64,000 nucleotides of DNA from Bacillus sp. FJAT-25509 (GCF_001420605.1 NZ_LJIZ01000032.1:186001-250000); one strand, 5' to 3'; shown: positions 1-10,388, counted from the stretch's first letter. The notes: generated by a model from the letters alone, not told the origin. A program made the numbers and translations.

Positions 1-588
1 ATAACTGTAATTGTAATAGGAATTGGTGTAGCTTTACTTTGCAATTTATATATGCCTAGTTTAGATGATCAAATAAAAAACTATAAAGTACAAATAGATT
101 CTAAATTTTGTTTTATTTTTGAGAAGATTTCTATTTTTTTAAAAGAACCAGCTAATAAGTGTTTTTTAGAAGAATATGATGAAACAGTAAAATTGCTTCA
201 AGAAGCGAAAAGAATTTCTAAATTAGAAATCGATAATCATTATTTTAAATCTTCGAATGATGAAGATTATGAATACTTTTTATTAAGAGAGAGGCAACTT
301 GAAATTATTCACCGTATTATTGACACGGTTTGTGACATTAAAGTGAGTAACGAACAATCTCATATTTTATCCAAGTTTTTTAATGACTTAAGTTTTTCAA
401 TCAATCCAATTATAAGTGGCGTTATATGCTTACATCAGTTAGAAGAAATCTATCATATGTTTCGTGAAATGCCACTCCCACAAACATCTGATGATTTTGA
501 AACAAGAGCAGCGGTTTTAACAATCATTAATGAAATGGAAAGTTTTTTGATTATGAAATCAAAGTTTAAGGGAAAATACGTTAAGTGA
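1..588 (+). CDS. yqjA: YqjA-like ArAE-family membrane protein, C-terminal part (cut by window start)
   Basis: The reading frame is open from base 1, so the N-terminus lies outside the window. The first ~16 residues (ITVIVIGIGVALLCNLYMP) are the end of a transmembrane helix. A soluble, charged, mostly helical domain of about 175 residues follows, without further membrane segments. This layout matches the Bacillus YqjA / aromatic acid exporter family, with N-terminal helices and a cytoplasmic C-terminal domain. The assignment is supported by the YkuD gene and yqjC-D-E downstream, as in B. subtilis. The ATG at 52 is internal and should not be taken as the start. Transport substrate is unknown. 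Confidence 0.75.
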   Translation: MTVIVIGIGVALLCNLYMPSLDDQIKNYKVQIDSKFCFIFEKISIFLKEPANKCFLEEYDETVKLLQEAKRISKLEIDNHYFKSSNDEDYEYFLLRERQLEIIHRIIDTVCDIKVSNEQSHILSKFFNDLSFSINPIISGVICLHQLEEIYHMFREMPLPQTSDDFETRAAVLTIINEMESFLIMKSKFKGKYVK

Positions 589-610
589 AATTAAAAAGGA
601 GTTGCTTTAT

Positions 611-1117
611 TTGCTTAAACTAGTTCTATCACTACTTTTAGTAATTGGTCCAGTATGGCCACTTGGCCAAAACCCGAGGGTAGGCGAACCATTTATTATC
701 ATTAACAAAGAAGTTAATAATTTAGCATATATAGAAGATGGTAAAGTCCTAAGGATCTATCGAATTGCTACCGGAAAAACAGCAGATTTAACTCCTGAAG
801 GTATTTTTAATATTACTTATAAAGCCAAAAATCCATATTGGCGCAAAAAGAATATTCCAGGAGGCGATCCTAAAAATCCTCTAGGAACTAGATGGATTGG
901 TTTTGACGCATTAGGTACAGATGGTTCGATTTATGGTATTCATGGAAATAATGACCCTTCAACAATTGGTAAATATATATCAAATGGTTGTGTAAGAATG
1001 TACACAAATGATGTGAATGAACTTTTTGATAAAATCCCATATGGAACGAAAGTATTAATCACAACATCAACAAATTCATTTGAACAACTAGCTCGTGAAC
1101 AAGGTGCGATCAGATAA
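611..1117 (+). CDS. L,D-transpeptidase (YkuD domain), YqjB position
   Basis: A 168-residue exported protein with an N-terminal hydrophobic segment (residues 4-18) and a YkuD catalytic domain. The signature is complete: His111 in IHGNN, then Ser124-Asn-Gly-Cys127-Val-Arg-Met, Cys127 being the nucleophile. Such enzymes make 3-3 peptidoglycan cross-links or anchor proteins on the outer face of the membrane. The AAAAGGAG site at 594-601 directly abuts a TTG at 602, too close to serve it. The TTG at 611 has 9-base spacing and is taken as the start. It follows yqjA by 22 bases and is probably co-transcribed. No LysM domain is present, unlike YkuD itself. Confidence 0.85.
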   Translation: MLKLVLSLLLVIGPVWPLGQNPRVGEPFIIINKEVNNLAYIEDGKVLRIYRIATGKTADLTPEGIFNITYKAKNPYWRKKNIPGGDPKNPLGTRWIGFDALGTDGSIYGIHGNNDPSTIGKYISNGCVRMYTNDVNELFDKIPYGTKVLITTSTNSFEQLAREQGAIR

Positions 1118-1121
1118 TAAA

Positions 1122-1169
1122 GAGGATCCACCATCAAAATCTCAAGATCTTGATGATGAATCCTCATTT
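1122..1169 (+). terminator. Intrinsic terminator after the L,D-transpeptidase gene
   Basis: GAGGAT (1122-1127) pairs with ATCCTC (1160-1165), with an inner CATCA/TGATG pairing, and ATTTT follows. The stem is imperfect but sits just after the stop codon and before the oppositely oriented Prli42-like gene. Confidence 0.55.
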
Positions 1170-1187
1170 TACATATTCTTTTTTCTT

Positions 1188-1280
1188 TTATAACATAGCA
1201 GCGATACCTGCAAGTAAAGTAGTAGCAAGCATTGAAATTAACATAATCATAACGACTACTTTTTGTGTTTTTTTTCTCAT
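1188..1280 (-). CDS. Prli42-like stressosome-associated microprotein (30 aa)
   Basis: A 30-codon gene, too short for normal ORF calling. Minus strand ATG at 1278-1280, stop at 1188-1190, preceded by AAGGTGG with 7-base spacing. The peptide starts MRKKTQKVVVMIMLISM and ends in ATTLLAGIAAML: a basic N-terminus followed by one transmembrane helix. This closely fits the Prli42 family known from Listeria, a ~31-residue membrane peptide reported to anchor the stressosome (RsbR) for SigB activation. The family assignment rests on sequence pattern and length; a role here is inferred. It is transcribed convergently with the L,D-transpeptidase gene. Confidence 0.75.
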   Translation of the reverse strand: MRKKTQKVVVMIMLISMLATTLLAGIAAML

Positions 1281-1417
1281 GTGATTACCACCTTATATTA
1301 AAGAATTACTATTTATTAATCATTATAAGAATAATACAAGTGTTGTCCTATTTTAGCATAAGTATGATTATTTTTACAGTATTAGCAATATATCAACGAA
1401 AATCACACATTTATTCA

Positions 1418-1454
1418 AATAAAAAGGTCTCATAAGCATTTATAGCTTACGAGA
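1418..1454 (-). terminator. Terminator of the neutral protease gene
   Basis: On the minus strand GTCTCGTAAGC pairs with GCTTATGAGAC around a 7-base loop, followed by CTTTTTATTT. It lies 24 bases past the protease stop codon. Confidence 0.85.
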
Positions 1455-1477
1455 CATCCCTGTTTTTACTTGGAATT

Positions 1478-3139
<1,662 letters not shown>

Positions 3140-3179
3140 TTAAATTCCTCCCTAGTTAACAAATAGTGATAACGTGGTA

Positions 3180-3209
3180 ATAGTATCATGTAATCTAGTA
3201 AGTTTACAA
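3180..3209 (-). promoter_or_regulatory. Candidate SigA promoter of the neutral protease gene
   Basis: On the minus strand TTGTAA (plus 3204-3209) and TACTAT (plus 3180-3185) are separated by 18 bases, about 40 bases upstream of the protease start. Both boxes deviate by two bases or fewer from consensus. Confidence 0.4.
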
Positions 3210-3600
3210 ACTACAAAAAACTGCATTAATTGCACTTTTTTTTGAAAAAATAAGTCTTTTATATCGTGTCTATTTAACCTCTCGATTGTTAAGTAGACAT
3301 ATTGTTGTAATAAAAGAGAAAAGTGAGAAGAATGCCGTCGAACTTTTTTTGCATACTTTAAATTTTGGTTTTTTGCTTAAATCATGGTATTTTTTTTCCT
3401 CTTTAAAGGAGCAGAATCTGATCGGTGTTCTAGGTTTCAATATTACATCTGCATTGTTATCGCTACGGTTTTAATCATGTTTGTCCACTTTCTTGAATAT
3501 TATTTAAATAATAGCTTATGTACTTTTGAACAGATTACAGTACATAAAAAATCTCATATGTTTCTAAAAAAAGCATTGATTTGAAGGAGAGGGCAAAAAA
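3210..3600. other. Intergenic region without a convincing gene
   Basis: About 390 bases between the divergent protease and yqjC genes. Two short overlapping open frames on the plus strand (3286-3474 and 3384-3584) give hydrophobic peptides I do not recognise and have no good ribosome site. It presumably holds the promoter of yqjC-yqjD-yqjE, but I could not place one securely. The ribosome site GAAGGAGAGGG at 3583-3593 serves yqjC. Confidence 0.4.
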
Positions 3601-4020
3601 ATGTTCACAAATATAGATCATATGGCAATCTGTGTAAAAAATTTAAACGAGAGTATTAAAAAGTATGAGGGTGATTTAGGTTTATCATATTCATACCGTG
3701 AAATAGTGGATGACCAAGGTGTAGAAGTCGCGTTTTTTAAAACAAATAAAATTAATATTGAATTAATCCAACCACTTTCATCTACGAATCCTGTACATAA
3801 ATATATTGAAAAAAAAGGGGAAGGGTTGCATCATATTGCTTTTAAAGTAGATGACATCGAAAAATCATTATTAGAACTAAAAAAACGACAATTCAATTTA
3901 ATCCATCACTCACCACGTAATGGGAGTGAAGGTTCAAAAGTTGCCTTTATACACCCTAAACAATTCGGAGTATTAATCGAAATTGTTCAAAAAAGGGGGG
4001 AGTTTAATGAGCAAGTATGA
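3601..4020 (+). CDS. mce: Methylmalonyl-CoA epimerase
   Basis: A 139-residue vicinal-oxygen-chelate protein that interconverts (2R)- and (2S)-methylmalonyl-CoA in propionate/odd-chain and branched amino acid catabolism. The expected metal ligands are all visible: His7, Glu54, His78 and Glu127, with candidate acid/base Glu42. It is the YqjC equivalent. The 3' end overlaps the start of yqjD by 14 bases (ATG at 4007), indicating translational coupling. With yqjD and yqjE it forms a three-gene unit ending in the terminator at 6717. Note that no methylmalonyl-CoA mutase gene is in the window. Confidence 0.9.
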   Translation: MFTNIDHMAICVKNLNESIKKYEGDLGLSYSYREIVDDQGVEVAFFKTNKINIELIQPLSSTNPVHKYIEKKGEGLHHIAFKVDDIEKSLLELKKRQFNLIHHSPRNGSEGSKVAFIHPKQFGVLIEIVQKRGEFNEQV

Positions 4021-5548
4021 TGATTTATATAAACTATATGAAAAGAAATCTGAAATAGAGCAAGGCGGAGGATTTGAACGGATTGAGAAACAACATGAAC
4101 GTGGAAAGTTTACAGCACGAGAAAGAATAGACATGCTATTAGATGAAGGTAGTTTTGTTGAGTTATTTAGTTTCGTCCAGCACCGTTGTTCAGATTTTGG
4201 AATGGATGAACAAAATGGTGCATGTGATGGAGTGGTCACAGGTTACGGAAAAATTAACGATCGAACGGTCTTTGTCTTTTCACAAGATTTTACCGTGTTC
4301 GGTGGTGCATTAGGTGAAATGCATGCGAAAAAAATAAGTCAATTAATGGACATGGCAGTACAGTGTAAGGCTCCGATTATTGGATTAAATGATTCAGGTG
4401 GTGCGAGAATCCAAGAAGGTGTCCTTTCTTTAGATGGTTATGGACATGTGTTTTATCGAAATACGATTTATTCTGGGGTAGTACCACAAATTTCGGTTAT
4501 TATGGGGCCTTGTGCAGGTGGTGCTGTCTATTCTCCAGCAATTACAGACTTCGTTATAATGGTTAATGGTACTAGCCAAATGTTTATTACTGGTCCTAAG
4601 GTAATTGAAAGTGTAACAGGTGAAAAAATCTCAGCAGAGGATTTAGGTGGAGCTAAAGTCCATAATGAGATCAGTGGGAATGCCCATTTCCAAGCTGAAT
4701 CGGAAGAAGAAGCTCTTAAAATCGTTCGAAATTTAATAGAGTATTTACCGGCTCACTGGGAAGAAAAAGCACCTACTAAAATGAAAACTGAAAAAGATCT
4801 TGATGATTTAATGGAGCTTATACCTGATGAAAGTAGTCGACCTTATGATGTTAAAAAAATAGTAGAAATGATTGTAGATGATGATTCCTTATTTGAGGTT
4901 CAAAAATATTTCGCTAAAAACTTAGTTGTGGGATTTGCTAGATTAAATGGTGAAGTAGTAGGACTAGTTTGTAATCAACCTAAATTTATGGCTGGAGGTC
5001 TAGATTTACATTCAGCTGATAAAGGGGCAAGATTTATTCGTTTTTGTGATAGTTTTAATATACCAATCATCACGTTTGTTGATGTGACGGGGTTTTTTCC
5101 TGGTGTAAAACAGGAGCATGGAGGTATAATAAGGCATGGTGCTAAGCTTTTATATGCGTACTCTGAGGCAACAGTTCCAAAAGTTACAGTCATTACGAGA
5201 AAAGCATTTGGTGGAGCTTATGTTGCATTAAATAGTAAATCGATTGGAGCGGATTTAGTATTTGCATGGCCAAACGCTGAAATCGCTGTAATGGGTGCTG
5301 CAGGTGCTGTAAATATCTTATACGGAAAAGAAATCTCTCAAAGTAATCGTCCAGATGAGTTAAGATCTGAATGGATGGATCAATATAAAGAGAAATTTTC
5401 TAATCCTTACGTTGCTGCAAAATATGGTCTAGTTGATGATGTTATTGATCCAAGAATGACTAGAAAAAAGCTTATTCAATCTTTAGAAGTATTAAAAAAC
5501 AAAAATGAAAAGCGCCCAGCTAAAAAACATGGTAATATACCTTTGTAG
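4007..5548 (+). CDS. yqjD: Acyl-CoA carboxyltransferase (propionyl-CoA carboxylase beta / MmdA-like)
   Basis: A 513-residue carboxyltransferase with both crotonase-fold halves: an N-terminal half with NDSGGARIQEG and GGAVYSPA, and a C-terminal half with GFFPGVKQEHGGI, KAFGGAYVALNS and MGAAGAVNILYG. These are the acyl-CoA and biotin-binding oxyanion loops of propionyl-CoA carboxylase beta / methylmalonyl-CoA decarboxylase alpha. The start is ATG at 4007 because AAGGGGGGAG (3993-4002) is correctly spaced for it; an in-frame TTG at 3983 lies upstream of that site. No biotin carboxylase or carrier gene is next to it, so the partner subunit must be encoded elsewhere. Confidence 0.92.
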   Translation: MSKYDDLYKLYEKKSEIEQGGGFERIEKQHERGKFTARERIDMLLDEGSFVELFSFVQHRCSDFGMDEQNGACDGVVTGYGKINDRTVFVFSQDFTVFGGALGEMHAKKISQLMDMAVQCKAPIIGLNDSGGARIQEGVLSLDGYGHVFYRNTIYSGVVPQISVIMGPCAGGAVYSPAITDFVIMVNGTSQMFITGPKVIESVTGEKISAEDLGGAKVHNEISGNAHFQAESEEEALKIVRNLIEYLPAHWEEKAPTKMKTEKDLDDLMELIPDESSRPYDVKKIVEMIVDDDSLFEVQKYFAKNLVVGFARLNGEVVGLVCNQPKFMAGGLDLHSADKGARFIRFCDSFNIPIITFVDVTGFFPGVKQEHGGIIRHGAKLLYAYSEATVPKVTVITRKAFGGAYVALNSKSIGADLVFAWPNAEIAVMGAAGAVNILYGKEISQSNRPDELRSEWMDQYKEKFSNPYVAAKYGLVDDVIDPRMTRKKLIQSLEVLKNKNEKRPAKKHGNIPL

Positions 5549-5586
5549 ACATTTTTTTACATATACAATTTGGAGGCATGACAGAA

Positions 5587-6705
5587 ATGATTAATGAACA
5601 ACGTATAGTCGATGAATTTTTAGAATTAGTACAAGTAGACTCTGAAACTAAGTTTGAAGCTGAAATTGCAAAGGTTTTAAAACAAAAATTAGAAGCTCTT
5701 GGAATGAATGTTTTTGAAGACGACACGATGGGTGTTACAGGTCACGGTGCTGGAAATATTGTTGCTACAATTCCTGCTACTAAAGAAGGCGTTGACGGTA
5801 TTTTCTTCTCTTGTCATATGGATACAGTAACTCCAGGTAAAGGAATCAAACCATCAATCAAAGATGGATACATCGTTACTGATGGAACTACAATTCTAGG
5901 TGCAGATGATAAAGCTGGTATCGCAGCATTTTTAGAAGCTGCAAAAATCATTAAAGAACAAAATATTGAGCATGGTGAAATCCAATTCATTATCTCAGTT
6001 GGTGAAGAATCTGGATTACATGGTGCTAAAGCAATGGATCCAAAATTAATCACTACTAAATTTGGATATGCATTAGATAGCGATGAAGAAGTAGGTAACA
6101 TTATCGTAGCAGCTCCAACTCAAGCTAAAGTAATTGCTACAATTTATGGTAAAACTGCACATGCAGGTGTTGCACCTGAAAAAGGCGTTTCAGCGATTAC
6201 GATTGCTTCTAAAGCAATTGCAAGAATGCCACTTGGTCGAATCGACGAAGAAACGACTGCTAATATCGGACGTTTCGAAGGTGGTAGTGCAACAAATATC
6301 GTATGCGATCAAGTGAATATTTTAGCTGAAGCTCGTTCATTAATCGGTGAAAAAATGGAAGCTCAAGTAGCTAAAATGAAAGCTGCCTTTGAAGAAGCAG
6401 CTACTGAAATGGGTGGACGTGCTGAAGTAGAAGTACAAATTATGTACCCAGGATTTAAATTTGGTGAAGGAGACCACGTTGTTGAAGTTGCAAAACGTGC
6501 AGCAGAAAAAATTGGACGTACTCCTGCATTACAACAAAGTGGTGGAGGATCTGATGCGAACGTATTCGCAGGTCACGGTTTCCCAATCGTAAACTTAGCA
6601 ATCGGTTATGAAGAAATCCACACTACAAATGAAAGAATGCCAATCAAAGAGTTAGTAAAAACTGCTGAAATGGTCATTGCAATTGTAGAAGAAGTTGCAA
6701 AATAA
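5587..6705 (+). CDS. yqjE: M20 metallopeptidase, YqjE (tripeptidase T-like)
   Basis: A 372-residue zinc aminopeptidase of family M20. Visible motifs are the zinc ligand SCHMDTV, the bridging GADDKAG, the catalytic Glu-Glu in VGEESGLHG, ALDSDEEVG, and the C-terminal GGGSDANVF and a late His ligand (EIHTTNE). It removes N-terminal residues from small peptides in the cytoplasm. An ATG at 5578 is only one base from GGAGG (5572-5576), whereas ATG 5587 has 10-base spacing and gives the length usual for YqjE; I use the latter. Codon use looks more optimised (GCT/GCA/GAA) than in neighbours, suggesting good expression. It closes the yqjCDE unit. Confidence 0.9.
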   Translation: MINEQRIVDEFLELVQVDSETKFEAEIAKVLKQKLEALGMNVFEDDTMGVTGHGAGNIVATIPATKEGVDGIFFSCHMDTVTPGKGIKPSIKDGYIVTDGTTILGADDKAGIAAFLEAAKIIKEQNIEHGEIQFIISVGEESGLHGAKAMDPKLITTKFGYALDSDEEVGNIIVAAPTQAKVIATIYGKTAHAGVAPEKGVSAITIASKAIARMPLGRIDEETTANIGRFEGGSATNIVCDQVNILAEARSLIGEKMEAQVAKMKAAFEEAATEMGGRAEVEVQIMYPGFKFGEGDHVVEVAKRAAEKIGRTPALQQSGGGSDANVFAGHGFPIVNLAIGYEEIHTTNERMPIKELVKTAEMVIAIVEEVAK

Positions 6706-6716
6706 TTAAGTAAAAA

Positions 6717-6766
6717 AAGGGCTGTCTTATCTGTCAGATTAACTGACAAATAGGCGCCCTCTTTTT
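6717..6766 (+). terminator. Terminator of the yqjC-yqjD-yqjE unit
   Basis: AGGGC pairs with GCCCT, and inside it CTGTCAG pairs with CTGACA around an ATTAA loop; CTTTTTAATTTT follows. It starts 11 bases after the yqjE stop. Confidence 0.85.
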
Positions 6767-7082
6767 AATTTTAAACATAACTAATATATAGAATCTACTA
6801 ATGAGAGGGGTATCTCATTAGTGCCATTGATTTTTATATGATTTGAACTTTATTTTAAAGATAATTAGCAGCTTTTTATCCAATTTTTAATCGAATTAGA
6901 GCAAATTTGCTAGTTTTTCATTTGAAAGGATCAACTATTGTACGATTTTTGGCTTTAATACCTTAACGAGTATGAATAATTATTTATTTGCGATTCTTTG
7001 GAATTTAATTGCGATTTTCAGATTTACACCGGGAGTCGAGTAACATTCGCACATTCGCTCCAATCAACTTATCTATCAAAAG
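6767..7082. other. Gene-free stretch with one perfect hairpin
   Basis: About 315 bases without a credible open frame. The only structure I see is a perfect 9-bp stem, CTAATGAGA (6798-6806) with TCTCATTAG (6813-6821), around GGGGTA and without a T-run. The rest is AT-rich and unassigned. Confidence 0.5.
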
Positions 7083-7114
7083 AAGACGAGACACTATTAT
7101 GTCTCGTCTTTTTT
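7083..7114 (+). terminator. Strong terminator hairpin, probably bidirectional
   Basis: AAGACGAGACA (7083-7093) pairs perfectly with TGTCTCGTCTT (7100-7110), followed by TTTT. No plus-strand gene lies directly upstream, so its main use may be for the minus-strand DedA gene ending at 7157. Confidence 0.75.
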
Positions 7115-7156
7115 GTGTTATCACATATGTATTTCTCAAGACTCTAAAAGCCTACT

Positions 7157-7753
7157 CTAATTTGTAGTTAATCGTTTTCTAAATAGGAAAAAGAATAAAA
7201 TTGCAATCAATAAGGCAGTTGAAAACATGACTAAACTGTACTTTGCAAAAATTGTGGCCACTTTATCCCATTGTTCACCTAAAATTTTTCCTAATGTTAT
7301 AAAAGTGAATCCCCAAAGAATTGCTCCAATAAATGCAAACGTCGCAAATTTTCTAAAGGAATATTTATTAATAGCTGCAAAATAAGCAGTTAAATGTCTG
7401 ATTCCAGGTATAAAAAATCCTATAATAAGAATATACGGTCCAAATTTTGAGAATAAGTTTTTTGTGATATCAATTTTTTTCTCTGTAATATGAACTTTTG
7501 GTCCATATTTTTTTAATAAAGGTAAACCAAATATGTATCCGAGTAAATAACTTAATGAGATTCCACAAATGATTCCGATAAAAGCACAAGCTAGAGAAGG
7601 TAAATATGACATTCTACCTTGAAATACATTATAACCTACGTATGTTAAAAGAATTTCATCTGGTAATGGCAGACCTATTATTCCACCTATTAATGCTAAA
7701 ATGATGCCAATATAACCATAGTGACTAATTAATCCGTTTAAATGATGAACCAT
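7157..7753 (-). CDS. DedA/SNARE-associated family membrane protein
   Basis: A 198-residue polytopic membrane protein. Hallmarks are the GLPLPDE segment after the first hydrophobic stretch and the FGPYILIIGFFIPGIRHLTAYFA segment split as F-x-R/G-x-x-P-G-x-R, typical of the DedA superfamily. DedA proteins take part in lipid scrambling and membrane homeostasis; YngC-type Bacillus members have this size. The start at 7751-7753 (ATG, MVHHLNG) is chosen because the frame upstream encodes an uncharged-poor, unlikely N-terminus. GAGG lies 13 bases upstream, slightly far. It is a single gene on the minus strand. Confidence 0.85.
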   Translation of the reverse strand: MVHHLNGLISHYGYIGIILALIGGIIGLPLPDEILLTYVGYNVFQGRMSYLPSLACAFIGIICGISLSYLLGYIFGLPLLKKYGPKVHITEKKIDITKNLFSKFGPYILIIGFFIPGIRHLTAYFAAINKYSFRKFATFAFIGAILWGFTFITLGKILGEQWDKVATIFAKYSLVMFSTALLIAILFFFLFRKRLTTN

Positions 7754-7930
7754 TAATAATACACATCCTCGATTTTTTCCGCTTAAATTAGATTGTGATA
7801 ATATCATTGTGTACAAACAAATGTATTTTATAGCATTTTCTTTAATATGGCAATTCAAAATTCAAATAATTTTGTTATTATTAGAATAATTTAATACTAT
7901 TTAGAAAATAAAGAAATTTAGGTGGGGAAA

Positions 7931-8600
7931 ATGATTAATTTTTTTGAGATAAATCAAATTAAATATAGTAGTAAAGAAACAATCATGATGTTTCATGGTT
8001 GGGGTTCAACGATTGATTCACAAATACAACTTGGTAATCAGCTATCTGAATTAGGATTTAAAGTTGTTATTCCCGAAATTAAATATTTCGATCAAAAGGT
8101 TTTACAAACATACTTTTGGAAAACGATATTTGAAACGATTGAAGAAGAAGATGAATTGATCGATCAGCTTAATTTACAAAAAGAAAATACAATTCTGTTA
8201 GGTAGTTCAATGGGTGGTTTTATAGCAAGTGGAATGTTTTTTTCCAATACTAATTATGCTGGATTAATTAATATTAATGGATCAAGTTCTTATATTTATT
8301 CTCAGAAGGATTTTCGTAAAAAAGATAGAAGAGTACCATTAAATGATAAGGAATTGGAAACGTTTGTAAAATATGATCCTAAATTTAAAAATAGTTCGAT
8401 AAGAAATCCTATTTTATTCTTACACGGAGAACTGGATTTTAGTTATTCCAATTGATGGGCAACTCGATTTGTTAGCAACAAAACAAAATGATTATATAGA
8501 TTTTCTTAAATATAAGGATGTAAATCATACGATTACAAATTGTATGAAAAATGATATATTCAGTTGGCTTGATCAGAATTTTAAATTGGAGGAGTTTTAA
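7931..8600 (+). pseudogene. Alpha/beta hydrolase, broken by a one-base frameshift
   Basis: The frame from ATG 7931 (ribosome site AGGTGG at 7920-7925) encodes an alpha/beta hydrolase: HGWGS near the N-terminus, nucleophile elbow GSSMGG and the acidic loop HGELDF. It stops at 8455. The missing C-terminus continues in another frame from about 8442 (VIPIDGQLDLL ... VNHTITN) to the stop at 8598-8600. Removing one A near 8441 joins HGELDF to VIPIDG and restores the catalytic His in NHTI. The intact product would be about 222 residues. It may be a real frameshift or a sequencing error. The next gene's ribosome site lies inside its 3' end. Confidence 0.8.
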
Positions 8601-8601
8601 T

Positions 8602-8796
8602 ATGAGTGAAAATTCACTACCAAATGGATTAGCTAAACCTGCTATTAGAGCACTAACTTCAGCGGGTTACTTACATTTGGAGCATTTCACACAATTAAGT
8701 GAGGCGGAAGTATTAAAATTACATGGGATGGGACCTAAGGCGATTACGACAATTAAAAATGCATTGGAAGAGAAAGGATTTTCTTTTAAAAAATAA
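8602..8796 (+). CDS. Small helix-hairpin-helix DNA-binding-type protein
   Basis: A 64-residue protein of the RNA polymerase alpha-CTD-like / helix-hairpin-helix fold. The ordered pattern is LPNGLAKPAIRALTSAGY, LSEAEVLKLHGMG and PKAITTIKNAL, where LHGMGPKA is the hairpin. Proteins of this shape bind DNA non-specifically or act as small adaptor domains; the target is unknown. The start at 8602 has a good site (GGAGGAG, 8587-8593) located inside the end of the hydrolase frame, so the two genes were translationally coupled. Any longer frame would start within the hydrolase gene. Confidence 0.8.
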   Translation: MSENSLPNGLAKPAIRALTSAGYLHLEHFTQLSEAEVLKLHGMGPKAITTIKNALEEKGFSFKK

Positions 8797-8809
8797 TATT
8801 GGCTAGATC

Positions 8810-8842
8810 AAGGACTGATAGTATTTCAGTTCTTTTTTTTTT
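8810..8842 (+). terminator. Terminator after the helix-hairpin-helix gene
   Basis: AAGGACTGA pairs with TTCAGTTCTT (one G-U pair), followed by a run of nine or more T. Confidence 0.85.
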
Positions 8843-8991
8843 GTCATTATTAAGTAATGAAAGTGGTATAAACAATCTTTAATTAAGTCTTTTTTACCAG
8901 AAGTTGTTAGGATATTAAATTAAATTATCGTGATATAATGTTTTTTATTGATTTAATTTCATAAAAAGGGGGGAGACTTCTGAAAGCAAAC

Positions 8992-10320
8992 TTGTCTCCT
9001 ATACAAAAAAAAGGAAACCGATATTATTTAACAGTAAATAAGAAATTCTGGTTTAGCCATTTTATTTCATTTTCTTGGTTACTTTTTTCAATATATTTAT
9101 CGATTCCTTGGGTAAACGATTTATCTGACATTGTTACTACGCCAGTAGCAATCATCATAATAGGTGGTATTGCATATATACCGGGCTATATGAGCACTTT
9201 TTTAGTCATAAGTTTACTACTCGATAAACAACCGAATTTTAAAAATGAATTTCCAAATGATTCGGTAACTGTATTAGTGGCTGCTTATAATGAAGAAGGC
9301 GCTATTTTTAATACGTTAAAATATATTTCAGATCAGGATTATTCTGGTGAAATAAACGTTATCGTTATTAATAATAATTCAACCGATGGTACAGATCGTG
9401 AAGTAATGAGAGCGAAAAAAGAGTTGAATTCAAATATTACTTTATTACATCAATCAAAACCCGGTAAGTTTCATGCACTTAATTTAGGCTTGGAGTATGT
9501 AAAAACACCATATGTCATTACACTAGATGCAGATACATTAATTCATCCTTCTGCGGTGAGATACTTAGTTTCAAGAATAAAAAGTAGCCCTTCTGATGTT
9601 TGTGCTGTAGCTGGCTCAATGTTAGTTCGTAATAGTCGCGAAACATTTTGGACTAAGATTCAAGAGTGGGATTACTTCTTAGGCATTGCTTCCATAAAAA
9701 GACTTCAGGGATTATATCAAGGAACACTTGTTGCACAAGGGGCTTTTAGTTTATATAAAACTGATTGTGTAAAGGAAGTAAAAGGTTGGCCAGATGCGAT
9801 TGGAGAAGATATCGTATTAACATGGAGACTTTTACAGAAGCAATGGAAGGTATACTTTGAACCATTAGCAGTAGCCTTTACCGATGCACCTACAACATTT
9901 GGTCATTTTGCTAAACAAAGATCAAGATGGGCTAGAGGTATGGTTGAAGGACTGATTGAAATAAAACCGTGGCAACAACCACAAGTTTATACAAAGTATT
10001 TAACTGGTATTAATCTCGTGATGGTTTACTTAGATTTTATTTACACTGTCTGTTGGATTCCTGGATTGATATTAGCGTTTTTTGGTATCAATATTATTGT
10101 TGGTCCAATGACTTTATTAGTTCTCCCATTGACATTTATTAGTTATTCAATTCTTTATTTTTATCAGAAAAACTATGTTTTCCGCAATTTAAATTTAAGA
10201 ATAAGAAATAATCGTATAGGATTTATATTCTTCTTATTATGCTATCAAATGATTATGTCACCAGTTTCACTTTATGGCTATATTCAAGAATTCTTTAAAT
10301 TTAAAAGAGTTTGGGAATAA
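8992..10320 (+). CDS. Family 2 glycosyltransferase, membrane-bound (PgaC/IcaA-like)
   Basis: About 442 residues: two N-terminal transmembrane helices, a GT2 domain, and three or four C-terminal helices. The processive GT2 motifs are present: VAAYNEEGAI, the DADTLIHP metal-binding DxD, GEDIVLTW and QRSRW. This is the layout of poly-N-acetylglucosamine, hyaluronan and cellulose-type synthases that polymerise and export a polysaccharide. No ica/pga partners are nearby, so the polymer is unknown. The start is uncertain: TTG 8992 is 16 bases from AAGGGGGGAG (8967-8976), whereas a CTG at 8980 would be better spaced and add four residues. Confidence 0.85.
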   Translation: MSPIQKKGNRYYLTVNKKFWFSHFISFSWLLFSIYLSIPWVNDLSDIVTTPVAIIIIGGIAYIPGYMSTFLVISLLLDKQPNFKNEFPNDSVTVLVAAYNEEGAIFNTLKYISDQDYSGEINVIVINNNSTDGTDREVMRAKKELNSNITLLHQSKPGKFHALNLGLEYVKTPYVITLDADTLIHPSAVRYLVSRIKSSPSDVCAVAGSMLVRNSRETFWTKIQEWDYFLGIASIKRLQGLYQGTLVAQGAFSLYKTDCVKEVKGWPDAIGEDIVLTWRLLQKQWKVYFEPLAVAFTDAPTTFGHFAKQRSRWARGMVEGLIEIKPWQQPQVYTKYLTGINLVMVYLDFIYTVCWIPGLILAFFGINIIVGPMTLLVLPLTFISYSILYFYQKNYVFRNLNLRIRNNRIGFIFFLLCYQMIMSPVSLYGYIQEFFKFKRVWE

Positions 10321-10339
10321 AAACTTTATCATCATAAGG

Positions 10340-10385
10340 AAGGGGATCACAAAAAGTAACTATACTTTTTGTGATCCCCTTTTTG
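10340..10385. terminator. Strong bidirectional terminator between convergent genes
   Basis: AAGGGGATCACAAAAAGTA pairs with TACTTTTTGTGATCCCCTT around a 4-base loop. A T-run follows on the plus strand, and the gene on the minus strand ends 4 bases away, so both genes can use it. Confidence 0.9.
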
Positions 10386-10388
10386 TTT

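Noticed and set aside
3286-3584. Two overlapping short plus-strand frames upstream of yqjC
   Set aside because: Low-complexity hydrophobic translation, no ribosome sites and no recognisable family.
8441-8600. Programmed frameshift in the alpha/beta hydrolase
   Set aside because: No slippery heptamer or downstream pseudoknot is visible at the junction; a simple one-base insertion explains it.
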